Shown one piece after another: positions 44,147-54,169 of a stretch of DNA of 64,000 bases. The notes beneath the pieces are model-generated. The model saw only the letters and a list, made by a program, of their open reading frames with translations. It was not told the origin of the DNA and ran no database searches. The stretch comes from Bdellovibrionota bacterium (GTDB lineage Bacteria; Bdellovibrionota; Bdellovibrionia; Bdellovibrionales; JAEYZS01), in contig JAZKEU010000016.1 of the NCBI GenBank assembly GCA_040386775.1, forward strand, positions 69,231 through 133,230, in the 5' to 3' direction. Positions within the stretch are counted from its first letter, which is position 1. Each line of letters starts with the position of its first letter. The position numbers and the translations under genes were made by a program.

Positions 44147-44811
44147 TATTCTTTCTCCATATCCGCAATGACTTCGTTGGCAGCAGAGATCGAAGCCTTC
44201 ATATCCACCATCAGATTTTCGATATCTTTTTCAATGCGCACGTGTTCCTTCTTAAGAGAGGCAATCGCCTTTGCATTTAGATTGTGCTTTAGAAAAAGAA
44301 CTTGGTCTTTTAGCTTTGCCAAAACGGGTTTTATTTTTATTTCAGATTTACCAAGATTTGTTTTTAGAAGTGCATATTTCTTTTTTGTAGCACTCAAGGA
44401 TGCAGAACTCTTTGCTCTTAGATCTGCCGAGGTGATTTCTTTAATTTCTTTATCCCATTCTTCAAAAAGATCCGCGGCGGTGGTGTTGACTCTCTTGATG
44501 CTGTCATGAACTTCATTCGCGCGAGATTGCGCATCTTCGTAGGATGAATTTAGATCTTTATATTTGCTTTCTAAATTTCCTCCATCAAAGTTATAAACTT
44601 CTTTTAGTTTATCTAAAGCGGATTGCAAAGATTCTTTCGTCTCTTCTTGTCCGTCTTTGGTTTGTTCTAGATATTTTTTAAATAAATCTCTTTTTTCGAC
44701 GCCAACAATTTCCCAGGCAGAGTACTTAGTGTTTCTAGCCGCCTTTTCAATCGCCGTTTGGCAGCCAAATAAAAATAGCGAACTGATAAGAACGACTTTA
44801 AAAAAATGCAT
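44146..44811 (-). CDS. DUF2959-like lipoprotein
   Basis: 221 residues. Lipoprotein signal with lipobox LFLFGC at about residue 17. The mature part is a long helical/coiled-coil protein containing NTKYSAWEIVGVEKRDLFKKYLE and other features I associate with DUF2959. Location is inner face of the outer membrane or periplasm. Function unknown. Its stop overlaps the hemerythrin start, so the two are coupled. Confidence 0.8.
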   Translation of the reverse strand: MHFFKVVLISSLFLFGCQTAIEKAARNTKYSAWEIVGVEKRDLFKKYLEQTKDGQEETKESLQSALDKLKEVYNFDGGNLESKYKDLNSSYEDAQSRANEVHDSIKRVNTTAADLFEEWDKEIKEITSADLRAKSSASLSATKKKYALLKTNLGKSEIKIKPVLAKLKDQVLFLKHNLNAKAIASLKKEHVRIEKDIENLMVDMKASISAANEVIADMEKE

Positions 44812-44856
44812 AAACTCCCCTTTAACAAAATGATATGGAATGGACTTGGAAAAAAT

Positions 44857-44933
44857 TGGCGCGGTCGGCAGGAGTCGAACCTGCGACCACCAGATTCGTA
44901 GTCTGGTACTCTATCCAGCTGAGCTACGACCGC
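44857..44933 (-). tRNA. tRNA-Arg (ACG)
   Basis: 77 bases including an encoded CCA. The acceptor GCGGTCG pairs with CGACCGC; the anticodon stem CCAGA/TCTGG encloses loop CTACGAA, anticodon ACG. The T loop reads TTCGACTC. Confidence 0.95.
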
Positions 44934-45020
44934 ACTCTTGGTAAATTAGAAACGTTAGGAATATAGAGAACTTGCAAATAAATCAAGATATTCATAGATT
45001 AACAGGCAGGAGAATCAATT

Positions 45021-45617
45021 ATGATTATAGAAAAGATACCAGAAACATGGAAAAAGTCTCTAGTTGAAGCTCAAGAAACTTTACAGAAATTCTTGGCTGA
45101 TCCTGAACTGCTTAAAAAATGCGAAGAGTTTTCAAATATTCTGATCAATTCTTTCAAATCTGGAGGAAAACTCCTAACTTGTGGAAATGGGGGCTCACAC
45201 TGTGACGCTATGCATTTTGCCGAAGAATTCACCGGCAGGTATAGGAAGGATCGTCGCCCTTTAGGAGCTTTAGCTTTGGGCGATGCCAGTCACACAACTT
45301 GTGTAAGCAATGATTATGGTTTTGAGTACGTTTTCTCGAGGCAAGTTCAAGGCCTCGGCAGAAAAGGCGATGTTCTCGTCGGCCTTTCAACAAGTGGCAA
45401 TTCTAAGAATGTGATCTTAGCGGTTCAAGAAGCTAAAAAACTGGGCATTAAAACCGTGGCACTTTTAGGAAAAGACGGTGGTGAACTTAAAGGATTGGCA
45501 GATCTATCTATTGTGATCCCCGCTCAAACATCTGATCGTATTCAGGAAATGCATATCAAGATCATTCATACTGTAATTGAAACAGTGGAGCGCGAAATAT
45601 TCCCTGAAAACTACTGA
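45021..45617 (+). CDS. gmhA: Sedoheptulose 7-phosphate isomerase GmhA
   Basis: 198 residues. SIS-domain protein: LLTCGNGGSHCDAMHFAEEFTGRY, VLVGLSTSGNSKNVI and the C-terminal RIQEMHIKIIHTVIE are the GmhA signatures, with zinc/active-site His and Glu. It makes the first intermediate of ADP-heptose for the LPS inner core. Single gene between two tRNAs; its heptose pathway partners are elsewhere. AGGAG-like ribosome site present. Confidence 0.93.
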   Translation: MIIEKIPETWKKSLVEAQETLQKFLADPELLKKCEEFSNILINSFKSGGKLLTCGNGGSHCDAMHFAEEFTGRYRKDRRPLGALALGDASHTTCVSNDYGFEYVFSRQVQGLGRKGDVLVGLSTSGNSKNVILAVQEAKKLGIKTVALLGKDGGELKGLADLSIVIPAQTSDRIQEMHIKIIHTVIETVEREIFPENY

Positions 45618-45697
45618 GTCTGCTAAGAAGGGTTGCTTAGAGCTCTTCGATGTGGCAGAAATAGAGCCCTGGTAATTTGTACTTCAGCAATCTATAC

Positions 45698-45790
45698 GGA
45701 AAAGTGGGTGAGTGGCTGAAACCAACAGTTTGCTAAACTGTCGTACGGGGTCAACCCGTACCGAGGGTTCAAATCCCTCCTTTTCCGCCA
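45698..45790 (+). tRNA. tRNA-Ser (GCT)
   Basis: 93 bases including CCA. Acceptor GGAAAAG pairs with CTTTTCC; anticodon stem ACAGT/ACTGT with anticodon GCT. A long variable arm (TACGGG...CCCGTA) is typical of serine tRNA. A T-rich stretch follows. Confidence 0.95.
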
Positions 45791-45861
45791 TTTTTTCTTA
45801 ACTTAATCATTTCAATAATTTGAGAATCAAAATTATTTTGCGTGACCACTAATTAAAAAAA

Positions 45862-46167
45862 TTATTTTCTAATATCGCTTTTCTTTAGTTTACGATGACT
45901 TTCAAAAACCGTAAGAATTTCTATCGATGTTTTTTTGATTCTATAAACTAGACGGTAATTTTCAATTATAAGTTCTTTTATGTTTTCTTTATTAAACTCA
46001 GGTACAACTCTGCCGCGACCCGGAAGACTTTCCAAGCTTTCGCCAGCATCAAATAACTCTTGTACCCAAGCTTCAGCTCTTTCAAATGAGTCTCTAGAAA
46101 TATATTCTTTTATTAAAAGTAGGTCTTGGACAGATTTCTCAGTCCATACAATTTTAAAACCACTCAT
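45862..46167 (-). CDS. ParE/RelE-family toxin
   Basis: 101 residues. Family pattern: IVWTEKSVQDLLLIKEYIS, SLPGRGRVVPEF, IKELIIENYRLVYRI and a terminal beta strand followed by SHRK. It resembles ParE (gyrase poison) more than RelE, but this is a close call. Its ATG overlaps the stop of the antitoxin gene, giving the usual antitoxin-first operon. Confidence 0.85.
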   Translation of the reverse strand: MSGFKIVWTEKSVQDLLLIKEYISRDSFERAEAWVQELFDAGESLESLPGRGRVVPEFNKENIKELIIENYRLVYRIKKTSIEILTVFESHRKLKKSDIRK

Positions 46168-46448
46168 TTCTTTTTAAGGCCCAATTTTTTTTTTGCTTCT
46201 TTTGAAGTTAGCACTCTACCATTATCAGCATCTTCTAAGCCCTGATTAACAGACGCCATAAATCTCGCCGTTTCCTGCTCTTGAATGCGATCAAATTCCG
46301 CTGGCGACAAAAGCACTCCCGCTGGCTTACCATTTTGTGTGATAAGCAGAGGTTGAGCCGATGAATTAATTTTTTCCAATAATGCTGGAGCCTGATTTTT
46401 AAACTCAGCTAGAGTAACTACATCTTGGGATATCTTTATTGCCTTCAT
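46164..46448 (-). CDS. Phd/YefM-family antitoxin
   Basis: 94 residues from the ATG at 46448 with AGAGG upstream; a GTG two codons earlier is possible. Phd signature: VTLAEFKNQAPALLEKINSSAQPLLITQNGKPAGVLLSPAEF, then a disordered toxin-binding tail (EAKKKLGLKKK). It binds operators in its promoter, visible just upstream. Confidence 0.88.
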   Translation of the reverse strand: MKAIKISQDVVTLAEFKNQAPALLEKINSSAQPLLITQNGKPAGVLLSPAEFDRIQEQETARFMASVNQGLEDADNGRVLTSKEAKKKLGLKKK

Positions 46449-46475
46449 AAACACCTCTTTATAGGACTATTATAA

Positions 46476-46500
46476 GTCTTTTATCGGTCTTTTAAAAGAC
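46476..46500. promoter_or_regulatory. Candidate Phd operator repeats
   Basis: GTCTTTTAAAAGAC (46487-46500) is a perfect 14-bp palindrome. A half-site GTCTTTTA lies 11 bases earlier (46476-46483). Both are directly upstream of the antitoxin gene. Confidence 0.55.
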
Positions 46501-46548
46501 TTTTTTAACATGTTAAAGCCCGCTTAAGCTAACAGAGCTTTTAATGTC

Positions 46549-46869
46549 TCAAATTGAGAATTTCGTAACCACAAGGACGCCAAAATAGACTAAAAAAGCA
46601 GTTCCAACACTATAACCTACTGTACAACTGTCTACTCCTTTGTATGAACTATTGGGTCTAACATATGTAATTGCAGTAAAGCTTGGTTCAACTACACAAT
46701 CTCCATGAGCTGCATTTGTTACGATAGTAGCGTCATTTGGCAAAGGGCTTCCGAGCATCAACGTGTAATACTGAGCTCTTTGATCACCGAGCAAATTTTC
46801 TGCAAAAGCTGAGCTACCAAAAATAGTAACACCAATAGCAAGACATAAAATCATTTTATTTTTTAGCAT
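46549..46869 (-). CDS. Small secreted/membrane hypothetical protein
   Basis: 106 residues from the ATG at 46869; an ATG two codons earlier is equally possible. Signal peptide ILCLAIGVTIFGSSAFAE. Two cysteines in the mature part. A C-terminal hydrophobic helix (VGTAFLVYFGVLVVTKF) could anchor it in a membrane. Unknown family. Confidence 0.5.
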   Translation of the reverse strand: MLKNKMILCLAIGVTIFGSSAFAENLLGDQRAQYYTLMLGSPLPNDATIVTNAAHGDCVVEPSFTAITYVRPNSSYKGVDSCTVGYSVGTAFLVYFGVLVVTKFSI

Positions 46870-47015
46870 AGACATCCAACTCAAAACAAATATCCACAAA
46901 ATGAAAAATGTGTATATTGTTGAATGAAGTTTGCATAAAGCTTTACCTATATACTGTTGACAAACATTTTCCTCCGATTAGACTTTTTTTAAATTATATT
47001 TCCAAAGGGGGAAAA

Positions 47016-47453
47016 ATGAAAATTTTTATGGTTCTATTTGTTTCTTTATTTGCTACGGCAGCGATGAGCTGTCCACCTATCAACTCGAAATTCCAATGCG
47101 AGAAAAATCCAGATGATCCATCTGATACCGGCGCTATCTCGGTTGAGAGTGTGCAATCTGGAGCAAACACTTTTTATAAATGGACAGACATGGATACTGG
47201 AGAGTCTTCAATGTATCCAACGGATGGACAAAAATACGCGATGGAGAATGGCGGAACATACGTGGGCACATGCGCGGGAAATAACTTCCAAATGATGCTG
47301 ACAGGAACAGATGCTACGGTTGGACCTTACACTGTAGACATGTACTACACTTTAGATTCTGCCCAAAATCTTTTTAACAAAGGTACAATTCAATTCACGT
47401 ATCAAGGCCAAAACCATACTGAAGAATTTGAAAATACTTGCACTAAACTTTAA
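47016..47453 (+). CDS. Small secreted protein
   Basis: 145 residues from the ATG at 47016, picked for its AAAGGGGGAAAA ribosome site; the frame is open further upstream. Signal peptide FMVLFVSLFATAAMS. The mature part is beta-rich with four cysteines. A perfect terminator follows the stop. No family recognised. Confidence 0.6.
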   Translation: MKIFMVLFVSLFATAAMSCPPINSKFQCEKNPDDPSDTGAISVESVQSGANTFYKWTDMDTGESSMYPTDGQKYAMENGGTYVGTCAGNNFQMMLTGTDATVGPYTVDMYYTLDSAQNLFNKGTIQFTYQGQNHTEEFENTCTKL

Positions 47454-47485
47454 TTTTTTAAGTAAGAATTTTTTAAATTAAAAAA

Positions 47486-47516
47486 CAAAAAGGACATTTT
47501 ATGAATGTCCTTTTTG
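47486..47516. terminator. Intrinsic, possibly bidirectional terminator
   Basis: CAAAAAGGACATT / AATGTCCTTTTTG, a perfect 13-bp stem with a 5-base loop, 33 bases after the small secreted protein gene. The A-run and T-run on the two sides would serve both directions; the convergent 47524 gene ends a few bases away. Confidence 0.85.
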
Positions 47517-47523
47517 TCTTTAT

Positions 47524-47721
47524 TTAAGCATCTCTTTGAACTTGGGCCTTACGGCCTATAGATTTTGAGAATCCCTTTACTCTTTGAGCTTCACTTTCAT
47601 CAAAATGATGTTGATTTCTTACTCCCTGAGAGTCTTTTGATGCCTTGATCATTTTTTTTTGATCTTCTGGAACTTTTTTAATTTCAGATCTCTTTTCGGA
47701 TCTCTTGGTTTGATTTTTCAT
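47524..47721 (-). CDS. Small basic hypothetical protein
   Basis: 65 residues, very rich in Lys, Arg, Glu, Gln and Ser (KNQTKRSEKRSEIKK, ending RKAQVQRDA), no hydrophobic core, so probably disordered and possibly nucleic-acid-bound. AAGGGG ribosome site. Unknown family. Confidence 0.5.
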   Translation of the reverse strand: MKNQTKRSEKRSEIKKVPEDQKKMIKASKDSQGVRNQHHFDESEAQRVKGFSKSIGRKAQVQRDA

Positions 47722-47804
47722 TATAAATTACCCCTTTCGGTTCACCATGATACATTTCATGTACTTACAGGATAACAATCAATGAAACTAAAATATTTTT
47801 TTGA

Positions 47805-48296
47805 TTATGATTTTTTTATGTACAAATTAACAAAGTAACCATTTACGATCACCAAAAGAGTACTTAAAGCCAACATCCATTTTGCAGGGGTCAAAAACAT
47901 CAGTGTGTACTCGAGTCCATTGTGAATCTCGGGGAAAATTCTTAAAAGATAATGGATGCTTGATGTCTCTATAAAGTCTGCAATCAAAAGAAGAGCTGGA
48001 ATAAGGATTAAAGTGGTCGCCAGGTTTTTAAAAAAAGCAAAGTACATTCCAAAAAAGAAAAGCGTGTATGTCGTCATAAACATATAATCAAGGTAATTGA
48101 TTCTGATATAATTAGCTCTTCCCTCTTCACCCAAAGAAATAAGAAGTGGCTGAATCTCACTCTTTAAATAAAAAAATTTTGAATCCAAAATATCATATTC
48201 ACCTTTGGTGTAACCAATCGCCACCACAAGAAGAAGGCTGATTCCTCCGAGCACATAAAGCGTTTTATTTTTTGCTAAGATTTCAAAAAATTTCAT
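47805..48296 (-). CDS. Small four-helix membrane protein
   Basis: 163 residues with about four predicted helices ([62 protein letters not shown]). It starts inside the serS stop (ATGA overlap). No family recognised. Confidence 0.65.
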   Translation of the reverse strand: MKFFEILAKNKTLYVLGGISLLLVVAIGYTKGEYDILDSKFFYLKSEIQPLLISLGEEGRANYIRINYLDYMFMTTYTLFFFGMYFAFFKNLATTLILIPALLLIADFIETSSIHYLLRIFPEIHNGLEYTLMFLTPAKWMLALSTLLVIVNGYFVNLYIKKS

Positions 48297-49573
48297 CTGA
48301 TCTCTTTGAATTCTGTATACGGTTGCAGTGCTCTGGGAATTTCCACTGAACCATCTTCTCGTTGGTAGTTTTCTAAAATGGCTACCAATGTTCTTCCTAC
48401 GGCAAGCCCTGATCCATTCAGCGTATGTGCAAACTGAGGCTTATTTGTGCCTGATTTAAATCTAATATTTGCTCTTCTCGCTTGGAAATCTTCGCAGTTT
48501 GAACAAGATGAGATCTCACGATAAGAATTCTGACCTGGTAGCCAAACTTCTAGATCGTAAGTCTTAGAGGATCCAAAACCCATATCGCCGGTACAAAGAA
48601 GTGATACTCTATACGGAAGCTCTAATCTTTTTAGAATTTCTTCAGCATTCAAAACCATTTTTTCGTGCTCTTCATAAGATCTATCAGGATGAGTGATCTT
48701 TACTAACTCGACTTTATTGAATTGATGCTGACGAATAAGGCCTTTCGTATCCTTACCGTAACTGCCCGCTTCAGATCTAAAGCACGGAGTGTATGCCGTT
48801 AAATAAATCGGAAGCTTGGCCTCATCTAAAATTTCATCTCTATAATAATTCGTTACAGGAACTTCCGCCGTTGGAATCAAATGGTAATCTGTACCTTGTA
48901 CGTGAAAGACATCTTCTGTGAACTTAGGAAATTGTCCCGTACCAAAGAAGCTCGCACTATTCGCCATGAACGGAGGATTTGTTTCTTGATAATGATGCTC
49001 TTTGGTTTGGATATCTAGCATGAAGTTGATTAAAGCCCTTTCAAGTCTTGCCGCCGCTCCATTCAAAATCGTAAATCTAGCACCTGCAACTTTTGTTGCT
49101 CTTTCGAAATCCAAAATTCCTAATTTTTCCCCAATTTCAAAATGCTCTTTTGCTTTAAATGAAAAGACTTTTGGCTCTCCCCATTTTCTGACAATCTTAT
49201 TGTCAGTTTCCGCTTGACCCACCGGAACATCTTTATGCGCTTTGTTTGGGAGAATGCTGCAAAGTTCTTGAACTTTTTGATCCGCAGCTTCTGCCTCCGC
49301 ATATAATTTTTTAATTTCATCGCTTAAAGATTTTAAGGACTCAAGCTGTGCGCTTGCATCCTTACCCTCTTTTTTAAGTTTAGCGATTTCTTGAGATTGT
49401 TTGTTTTGGTTCGCCTTTTGCGTCTCGGCTTGCGCGATCATTTTCTTTCTTTCCTGATTCAGAGAGAGAAGTTGATCTACGAGCGCAGGGTCACCTTTTC
49501 TATTCTTTAAAGATGCTTTATATTCAGCAAGGTAATTGGAATCTGATTTTTCTAGTAATTTAATGTCGATCAT
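48293..49573 (-). CDS. serS: Seryl-tRNA synthetase
   Basis: 426 residues, class II synthetase. N-terminal coiled-coil tRNA-binding arm (residues 30-105). Motif 2 region [28 protein letters not shown]. Motif 3 region is [17 protein letters not shown] with [12 protein letters not shown]. SerS landmarks [20 protein letters not shown] and [17 protein letters not shown] are clear. Charges tRNA-Ser, such as the one at 45698. It is overlapped by the downstream membrane-protein gene. Confidence 0.97.
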   Translation of the reverse strand: MIDIKLLEKSDSNYLAEYKASLKNRKGDPALVDQLLSLNQERKKMIAQAETQKANQNKQSQEIAKLKKEGKDASAQLESLKSLSDEIKKLYAEAEAADQKVQELCSILPNKAHKDVPVGQAETDNKIVRKWGEPKVFSFKAKEHFEIGEKLGILDFERATKVAGARFTILNGAAARLERALINFMLDIQTKEHHYQETNPPFMANSASFFGTGQFPKFTEDVFHVQGTDYHLIPTAEVPVTNYYRDEILDEAKLPIYLTAYTPCFRSEAGSYGKDTKGLIRQHQFNKVELVKITHPDRSYEEHEKMVLNAEEILKRLELPYRVSLLCTGDMGFGSSKTYDLEVWLPGQNSYREISSCSNCEDFQARRANIRFKSGTNKPQFAHTLNGSGLAVGRTLVAILENYQREDGSVEIPRALQPYTEFKEIR

Positions 49574-49629
49574 ATTGTGTAGCCTTGTCTTGTTTGTGCT
49601 TGTCGTATTCTTTCTGCTTTATAGCTATC

Positions 49630-49926
49630 TCATCCGCCAGGAGCAATTAAAATGTACATTTTTAGCAGTAGACCAATTAAAACCAGAATGAAATCCAGCA
49701 CAATGATTCCAACCCATTTCCAACCTTTTGTGATTTTCAAAAATACAGCTGTTGTTAATACTATTATAAACCAGAAAAGGAATTGTCCATATCCCAAAAT
49801 CTGCTGTCCCACCAATGTGAGTGTCACACCCAAAAATAAACCTGAAAACAATCTCACCGCAAACAATCCAATATTTTGTGAGTTCTTCTTCAGCGTATGC
49901 TGCATGTTTTCTATAAATTCGCCCAT
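49630..49926 (-). CDS. Small membrane protein
   Basis: 98 residues with a polar N-terminal 20, then three predicted helices (VRLFSGLFLGVTLTLVGQQI, FLFWFIIVLTTAVFLKI, VGIIVLDFILVLIGLLLKM). It starts one base after the stop of the TPR protein gene, so it is translationally coupled. Unknown family. Confidence 0.6.
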   Translation of the reverse strand: MGEFIENMQHTLKKNSQNIGLFAVRLFSGLFLGVTLTLVGQQILGYGQFLFWFIIVLTTAVFLKITKGWKWVGIIVLDFILVLIGLLLKMYILIAPGG

Positions 49927-49927
49927 C

Positions 49928-52783
49928 TTAGTTTCCTCCTCCCAATGTCATGATTCTTGATTGCACCTCTGCTCTGTCATCTGCATTGGGCTTTAATTCT
50001 AAATACCTTAAATATGCGGAAAGCGCCTGATCACTCAGACCTTGCTTTTCAAAAACTGCGCCTTGTTCTCTGTATATATCTGGGTTACCGCTTTCTTTAG
50101 AGGCAGCAACTCTCAACATGCTGGCGGCCGTGTCCAGTTGCCCGGATAATCTGTGGCTCTTCGCTAATTGAATGTACAAGTTAGAGTCATCTGGTCTGAG
50201 CTGAACAGCTCTTCTTAATTCATTCGCGGATTGAGAATACTTTTCTTGCGAAAAATAAATATCTGCAAGCAAGATATATGGATCAGCAATTTTAGGATTA
50301 ATTTTCTTTTCCATTTCTGCGTAATCTGTAGCTTGTTTTGTAAGATTTAATTGTAAAGCCGCTTGACCCGCATAGTAATAGGCTTTCGGATAACGAGGAT
50401 TTGTTTCGATTACTTTTTGGAAACTCTTCATCGCTTTAGCAGCCGTGGCAGGATTTTTTAAATAAACTTGCCCAATTTGAAATATTGGTTCAGCTCCAGA
50501 AGGGTCCAAGCTAGCTGCTCTGAAATATGTTTTCAAAGCTTCGTTCAAATCATTAGCTCTTATGTATGCTTCACCCAAAAGCATTTGCGCCTTCATATGG
50601 CTTGGATTGTTATCGATCACTTGTTTTAAAACCGGAATGGCCTCGGAATATCTTTCATCTTTAATTAAAATTAAACCCAAAGATGTCCGGTAATCTAAAT
50701 TATCTGGGTAAGTATTCACAAGTTGCGCAAGATACTGTTGAGCGGCTCCGATTCCACGTAGACCCAAAAGACTTTCCGCGTAGACCTCTTGAGCTCTAGC
50801 ATTGTTTGCTTCCAGCGAAATGGCCTTAGCAGAATACTGATAAGCTTTTTCATATTGATTTTGCATCATCAGAGATTCAGATAAAATATTTAATGATTCC
50901 ACATCACCATCGTAAAGTTTTAATGCATCTCCTGCGTATTTTTCTGCTGTTTTTGCACTTTTTCGTCTTAGCTCGAGTTGAGCAAAGGCTCTCATTAGTT
51001 GATAGTTCAGTTTGTTCTCACTTCTTGCCTTGGCTAAGAAATCTGCCGCTGCTTTGAAATCGTATTTCTGAGAATAATAATCAGAAAGTTGAACATATGC
51101 TTCCATCAATTTTGGATCGGCTCTCAAAGCTTTTAAACTCCAATCAATCGCGTCTTTAGTTTGATTGAGATTCCACAAGCTTTCTCCAGCCTTCAGTGCC
51201 GCCATTGCGTTTTTTGGATTTATTTCAAAAGCTGTTTTAAATTCTGCCTGTGCCGCCAAGTAATTTTTATTTCTTAAGTAGCCCTCTCCCAAAACAATAA
51301 GCTGACTGTCTTCTGATTTAATTGTCGCAAGTGCCGCTTCACCACCAAGGCTTATAATTGTGCTTCTAAGTGATGAGTTTCTTGGATCCAGCATAAATGC
51401 TTTTTGTGCGTATTCTAAAGCTTTTTCTGGTTGGGTCGAGATATAGAAATTGGTCAGCGCTGTATAGCCCCTCACTAAGATATCATTTGGAACTTTTGAT
51501 TCATCCATTCCCAATTGAATACGATCCAAACCTTTTGAATTTTTAAATTGCGTTAGCTCAAGAATTCCTAATTCCACTTGAGATTTTGCATGTCCAGGAT
51601 TTTTATCCAAGATGTCTTTATAAATTTTTGCAGCATTATAATAATCCTGAATATCTGCTCTCATTTGAGCTTCTAAAAAAAATGGCTTTATCCATTGAGG
51701 CCATAAACTTTGTGTTTTTTGAACAAACGCTATCGCTGTTGAAGATTGCTTTTCTGATGAAAGAACCTGTGCCTTCATTTCATAAAGAATCGCTGCCGTC
51801 GGGTAATCCGACAACAAAGATTGTAAAACTGCATTCATTGCTGAATTTTCTGCCGTTATGCTTGCCTGCACTGCTCTGCAGGTTGCTCCATGAACCCCCA
51901 GAGAATTTTCGGCCTGCGCTATCTGAACTAACTTAGTGAGATTTTGTAAGTCTTTAGAATCCTGGAAAGCAAAGGGCCAAAGCTCTCTATACGTTAAACA
52001 AAGTAAAGAGATCGCATCTAAATTTTTAGGATTTGATTCAAGCAAACCAACTAAAATTTGTAGAGTTTTATAGTATCCTTTAAAATCATCTTCTTGAAAT
52101 TCACTTAAACTTTGTTTTAAGAGTTCTTGAGTTTCACTTAAAGAAAGAGGTGATTTCTTTTGCATTGGAAATAGCAAATGAATTTTTCCCTCGTCCAAAG
52201 GAACACGGTTTTCAAAACTACTAAAGATAATAAAAATTAAAATGATCGCCACGATTCCGATAACAATGTTTACAATTTTATTGATTTTATATTGTTTCTT
52301 CAAAAAACTTACTGATTCTCTTAAATCTATAATTGGCGGTTTAAACTGTGGACCTGTTGAAGTTGTATGCTCGGTCTTTTCTATCTTCTCGGCTTTGTTT
52401 TGTCCTGAGCTAACTTTCTTGTCTCTTGTGGGAGCCTCTCGCTGTCCTTCGATAATGACCTTCCCTCTTTTGAGAGGCGCCTCCGGCTGAGGCTGTTCTT
52501 CTTGGTCTGAGGTCGAAACTTTATCTATGTATTGAGACATCGTGAGCTCGGCTGAAATATCTTTTTCAGCTATCGTTCTGTGTTCCGTTTTTAGTGCTTC
52601 CATGATGACATCATAGAACTCAGGATATTTTGAAATCTCAACCCAACGTTCGGCATTCTTAGGAGTAATTAATTCTTGCCCATCCAAAAAGCCTCTCTCA
52701 ATAAGATTCATAATCTTATTGGTGGTGAAGGGACCAAAGATTCTTCCCTTTTTATCTTTTAGATTCCACATTGCATCAGTCAT
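49928..52783 (-). CDS. Large GYF_2/TPR membrane protein
   Basis: 951 residues. Residues 1-65 resemble a GYF_2/DUF4339 peptide-binding domain (WNLKDKKGRIFGPFTTNKIM, AERWVEISKYPEF). A charged linker is followed by one membrane helix near 175-195 (VNIVIGIVAIILIFIIF). The remaining 750 residues are about twenty tetratricopeptide repeats, with repeating A-Y-x-x-A/G-x-x-L and NP turns. It is an inner-membrane scaffold with cytoplasmic N-terminus and large periplasmic TPR array, or the reverse. Such proteins occur in predatory and gliding bacteria. Its partners are unknown; the coupled small membrane gene downstream may be one. Confidence 0.8.
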   Translation of the reverse strand: MTDAMWNLKDKKGRIFGPFTTNKIMNLIERGFLDGQELITPKNAERWVEISKYPEFYDVIMEALKTEHRTIAEKDISAELTMSQYIDKVSTSDQEEQPQPEAPLKRGKVIIEGQREAPTRDKKVSSGQNKAEKIEKTEHTTSTGPQFKPPIIDLRESVSFLKKQYKINKIVNIVIGIVAIILIFIIFSSFENRVPLDEGKIHLLFPMQKKSPLSLSETQELLKQSLSEFQEDDFKGYYKTLQILVGLLESNPKNLDAISLLCLTYRELWPFAFQDSKDLQNLTKLVQIAQAENSLGVHGATCRAVQASITAENSAMNAVLQSLLSDYPTAAILYEMKAQVLSSEKQSSTAIAFVQKTQSLWPQWIKPFFLEAQMRADIQDYYNAAKIYKDILDKNPGHAKSQVELGILELTQFKNSKGLDRIQLGMDESKVPNDILVRGYTALTNFYISTQPEKALEYAQKAFMLDPRNSSLRSTIISLGGEAALATIKSEDSQLIVLGEGYLRNKNYLAAQAEFKTAFEINPKNAMAALKAGESLWNLNQTKDAIDWSLKALRADPKLMEAYVQLSDYYSQKYDFKAAADFLAKARSENKLNYQLMRAFAQLELRRKSAKTAEKYAGDALKLYDGDVESLNILSESLMMQNQYEKAYQYSAKAISLEANNARAQEVYAESLLGLRGIGAAQQYLAQLVNTYPDNLDYRTSLGLILIKDERYSEAIPVLKQVIDNNPSHMKAQMLLGEAYIRANDLNEALKTYFRAASLDPSGAEPIFQIGQVYLKNPATAAKAMKSFQKVIETNPRYPKAYYYAGQAALQLNLTKQATDYAEMEKKINPKIADPYILLADIYFSQEKYSQSANELRRAVQLRPDDSNLYIQLAKSHRLSGQLDTAASMLRVAASKESGNPDIYREQGAVFEKQGLSDQALSAYLRYLELKPNADDRAEVQSRIMTLGGGN

Positions 52784-52786
52784 GAG

Positions 52787-53146
52787 TTATGTGTTGCTCC
52801 CAAACTTTGCACTCATCTTTTCATCGCTCATAACATGGAGATGAAGATGGAATACGGTTTGACCGCCGTTTTTACCTGTGTTGATAACGCTGCGGTAACC
52901 CTTACTCTTGAATCCTTCGGTTTCTGAAATTTGATTTGCTGCCCGAAATAGATCATTTACGATGCTCGTATTCGAATCTTCAAGATGCGCGAGAGACTCT
53001 ACATGAAACTTTGGAATGACCAAGTAATGCTGCTCAGCCTGTGGATGAATGTCTTTGAACGCAAAAACCTTTTCATTTTCAAAAATTTTTGCTGCTGGAA
53101 TTTGGCCTTTTATGATTTTACAAAACAGGCAATCGTCTTTGAGCAT
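52787..53146 (-). CDS. hinT: HIT-family nucleotide hydrolase (HinT-like)
   Basis: 119 residues. DCLFCKIIKGQIPAAKIFENE at the start, the pyrophosphate loop, and catalytic HIT triad VFHLHLHV (HxHxH). It hydrolyses AMP-linked lysine or similar adducts. It ends 4 bases before the TPR gene start and probably shares that transcript. Confidence 0.94.
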   Translation of the reverse strand: MLKDDCLFCKIIKGQIPAAKIFENEKVFAFKDIHPQAEQHYLVIPKFHVESLAHLEDSNTSIVNDLFRAANQISETEGFKSKGYRSVINTGKNGGQTVFHLHLHVMSDEKMSAKFGSNT

Positions 53147-53423
53147 CGTTCTTCATCCTTGTTGTACGATTCATCTACTTAATTTTTGGTTCCATACTGG
53201 AATTGAGCACCAAGATGGAACTGCTAAACAAAAAATTAGGTAACTATTTGATTTATTTACCTAAAAATATTTTTCCATTCTTTCTCTGAAGATTCAAAGT
53301 TTCAATTTGGCCATTCTGCTTTGCGTAAATTCCTATCAGTTCGTACACAGAGCTATAAATTTTACTTAGTTCTGGCATCGCTTTTGCTTATTAGAGCCGT
53401 GTCAACTCACGGGGAGAATGAAA

Positions 53424-54152
53424 ATGATCAAAATAATTATTTCTGTTTATATCGCGGCAATTCTTTTAATTGCAGGATTCGCAGAAGCGAACCAATTTCC
53501 AGTCGCAGAAGCGAAACCTCTTCCTCTTGCTAAACACACAATCTCTACCGACCTGACTGCACTTAACAATCAAAGAATCAGACATGCTACAAAAGTTGGA
53601 TTAAATATCGCTGACGCAAGATTTGACTCTAGAAGAGAAATTCTAACTCTTTCTGGTAATGTAGCTTCAGAATGCCTAAATACTATTCAGCCTGAATTGA
53701 ACTTCGATCCAAGATCTAACTCCGTATTGGTTTCTGTCACAGCTGAAAATGCAAATTGCCTTAACGATTCAAGAAATTTTTATGAAATCGTAATCGACAT
53801 CAAAGCTTTCTTTGCTGAACACACTTTAAATAAAGACGCAATGATCAGTTTCCACATGGATAACTTTACCGGCGGGGACGCCTACTCTTTTAAGTATTTC
53901 GCCAAACAACAAATGAAATATTCTTTCGATACAGCTGCGCACGGTACAGTTGAGATTGACCACAGAACTGGAAAGTTCTATTTGATCGGTCGCGGTTCTA
54001 AGATCGAAATCATGTCTAGAATCGATCTTCATAATTTTGTAAACAGATTCGTTCAACTTAAAGGACTTGTACCAAGCGCATTCACCATCGGTGAAGAAGC
54101 TAGCCCCATCTATTCTCAACTTATCGTTGGTCAATTGACTGTAATGAGATAG
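53424..54152 (+). CDS. Secreted protein, unknown
   Basis: 242 residues from the ATG at 53424, which is 7 bases after GGGGAG; an ATG at 53418 is too near the ribosome site. Signal peptide IIISVYIAAILLIAGFAEA. The mature part has two cysteines (ASECLN, NANCLN) and alternating beta strands. No lipobox and no domain recognised. Confidence 0.6.
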   Translation: MIKIIISVYIAAILLIAGFAEANQFPVAEAKPLPLAKHTISTDLTALNNQRIRHATKVGLNIADARFDSRREILTLSGNVASECLNTIQPELNFDPRSNSVLVSVTAENANCLNDSRNFYEIVIDIKAFFAEHTLNKDAMISFHMDNFTGGDAYSFKYFAKQQMKYSFDTAAHGTVEIDHRTGKFYLIGRGSKIEIMSRIDLHNFVNRFVQLKGLVPSAFTIGEEASPIYSQLIVGQLTVMR

Positions 54153-54169
54153 TTTTAGCTTAAAAGTAA

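Noticed and set aside
53197..53220. Inverted repeat TTCCA-TAC-TGGAA in the gap between hinT and the secreted protein gene
   Set aside because: Short, far from a plausible promoter of either gene; seen but not supported as an operator.
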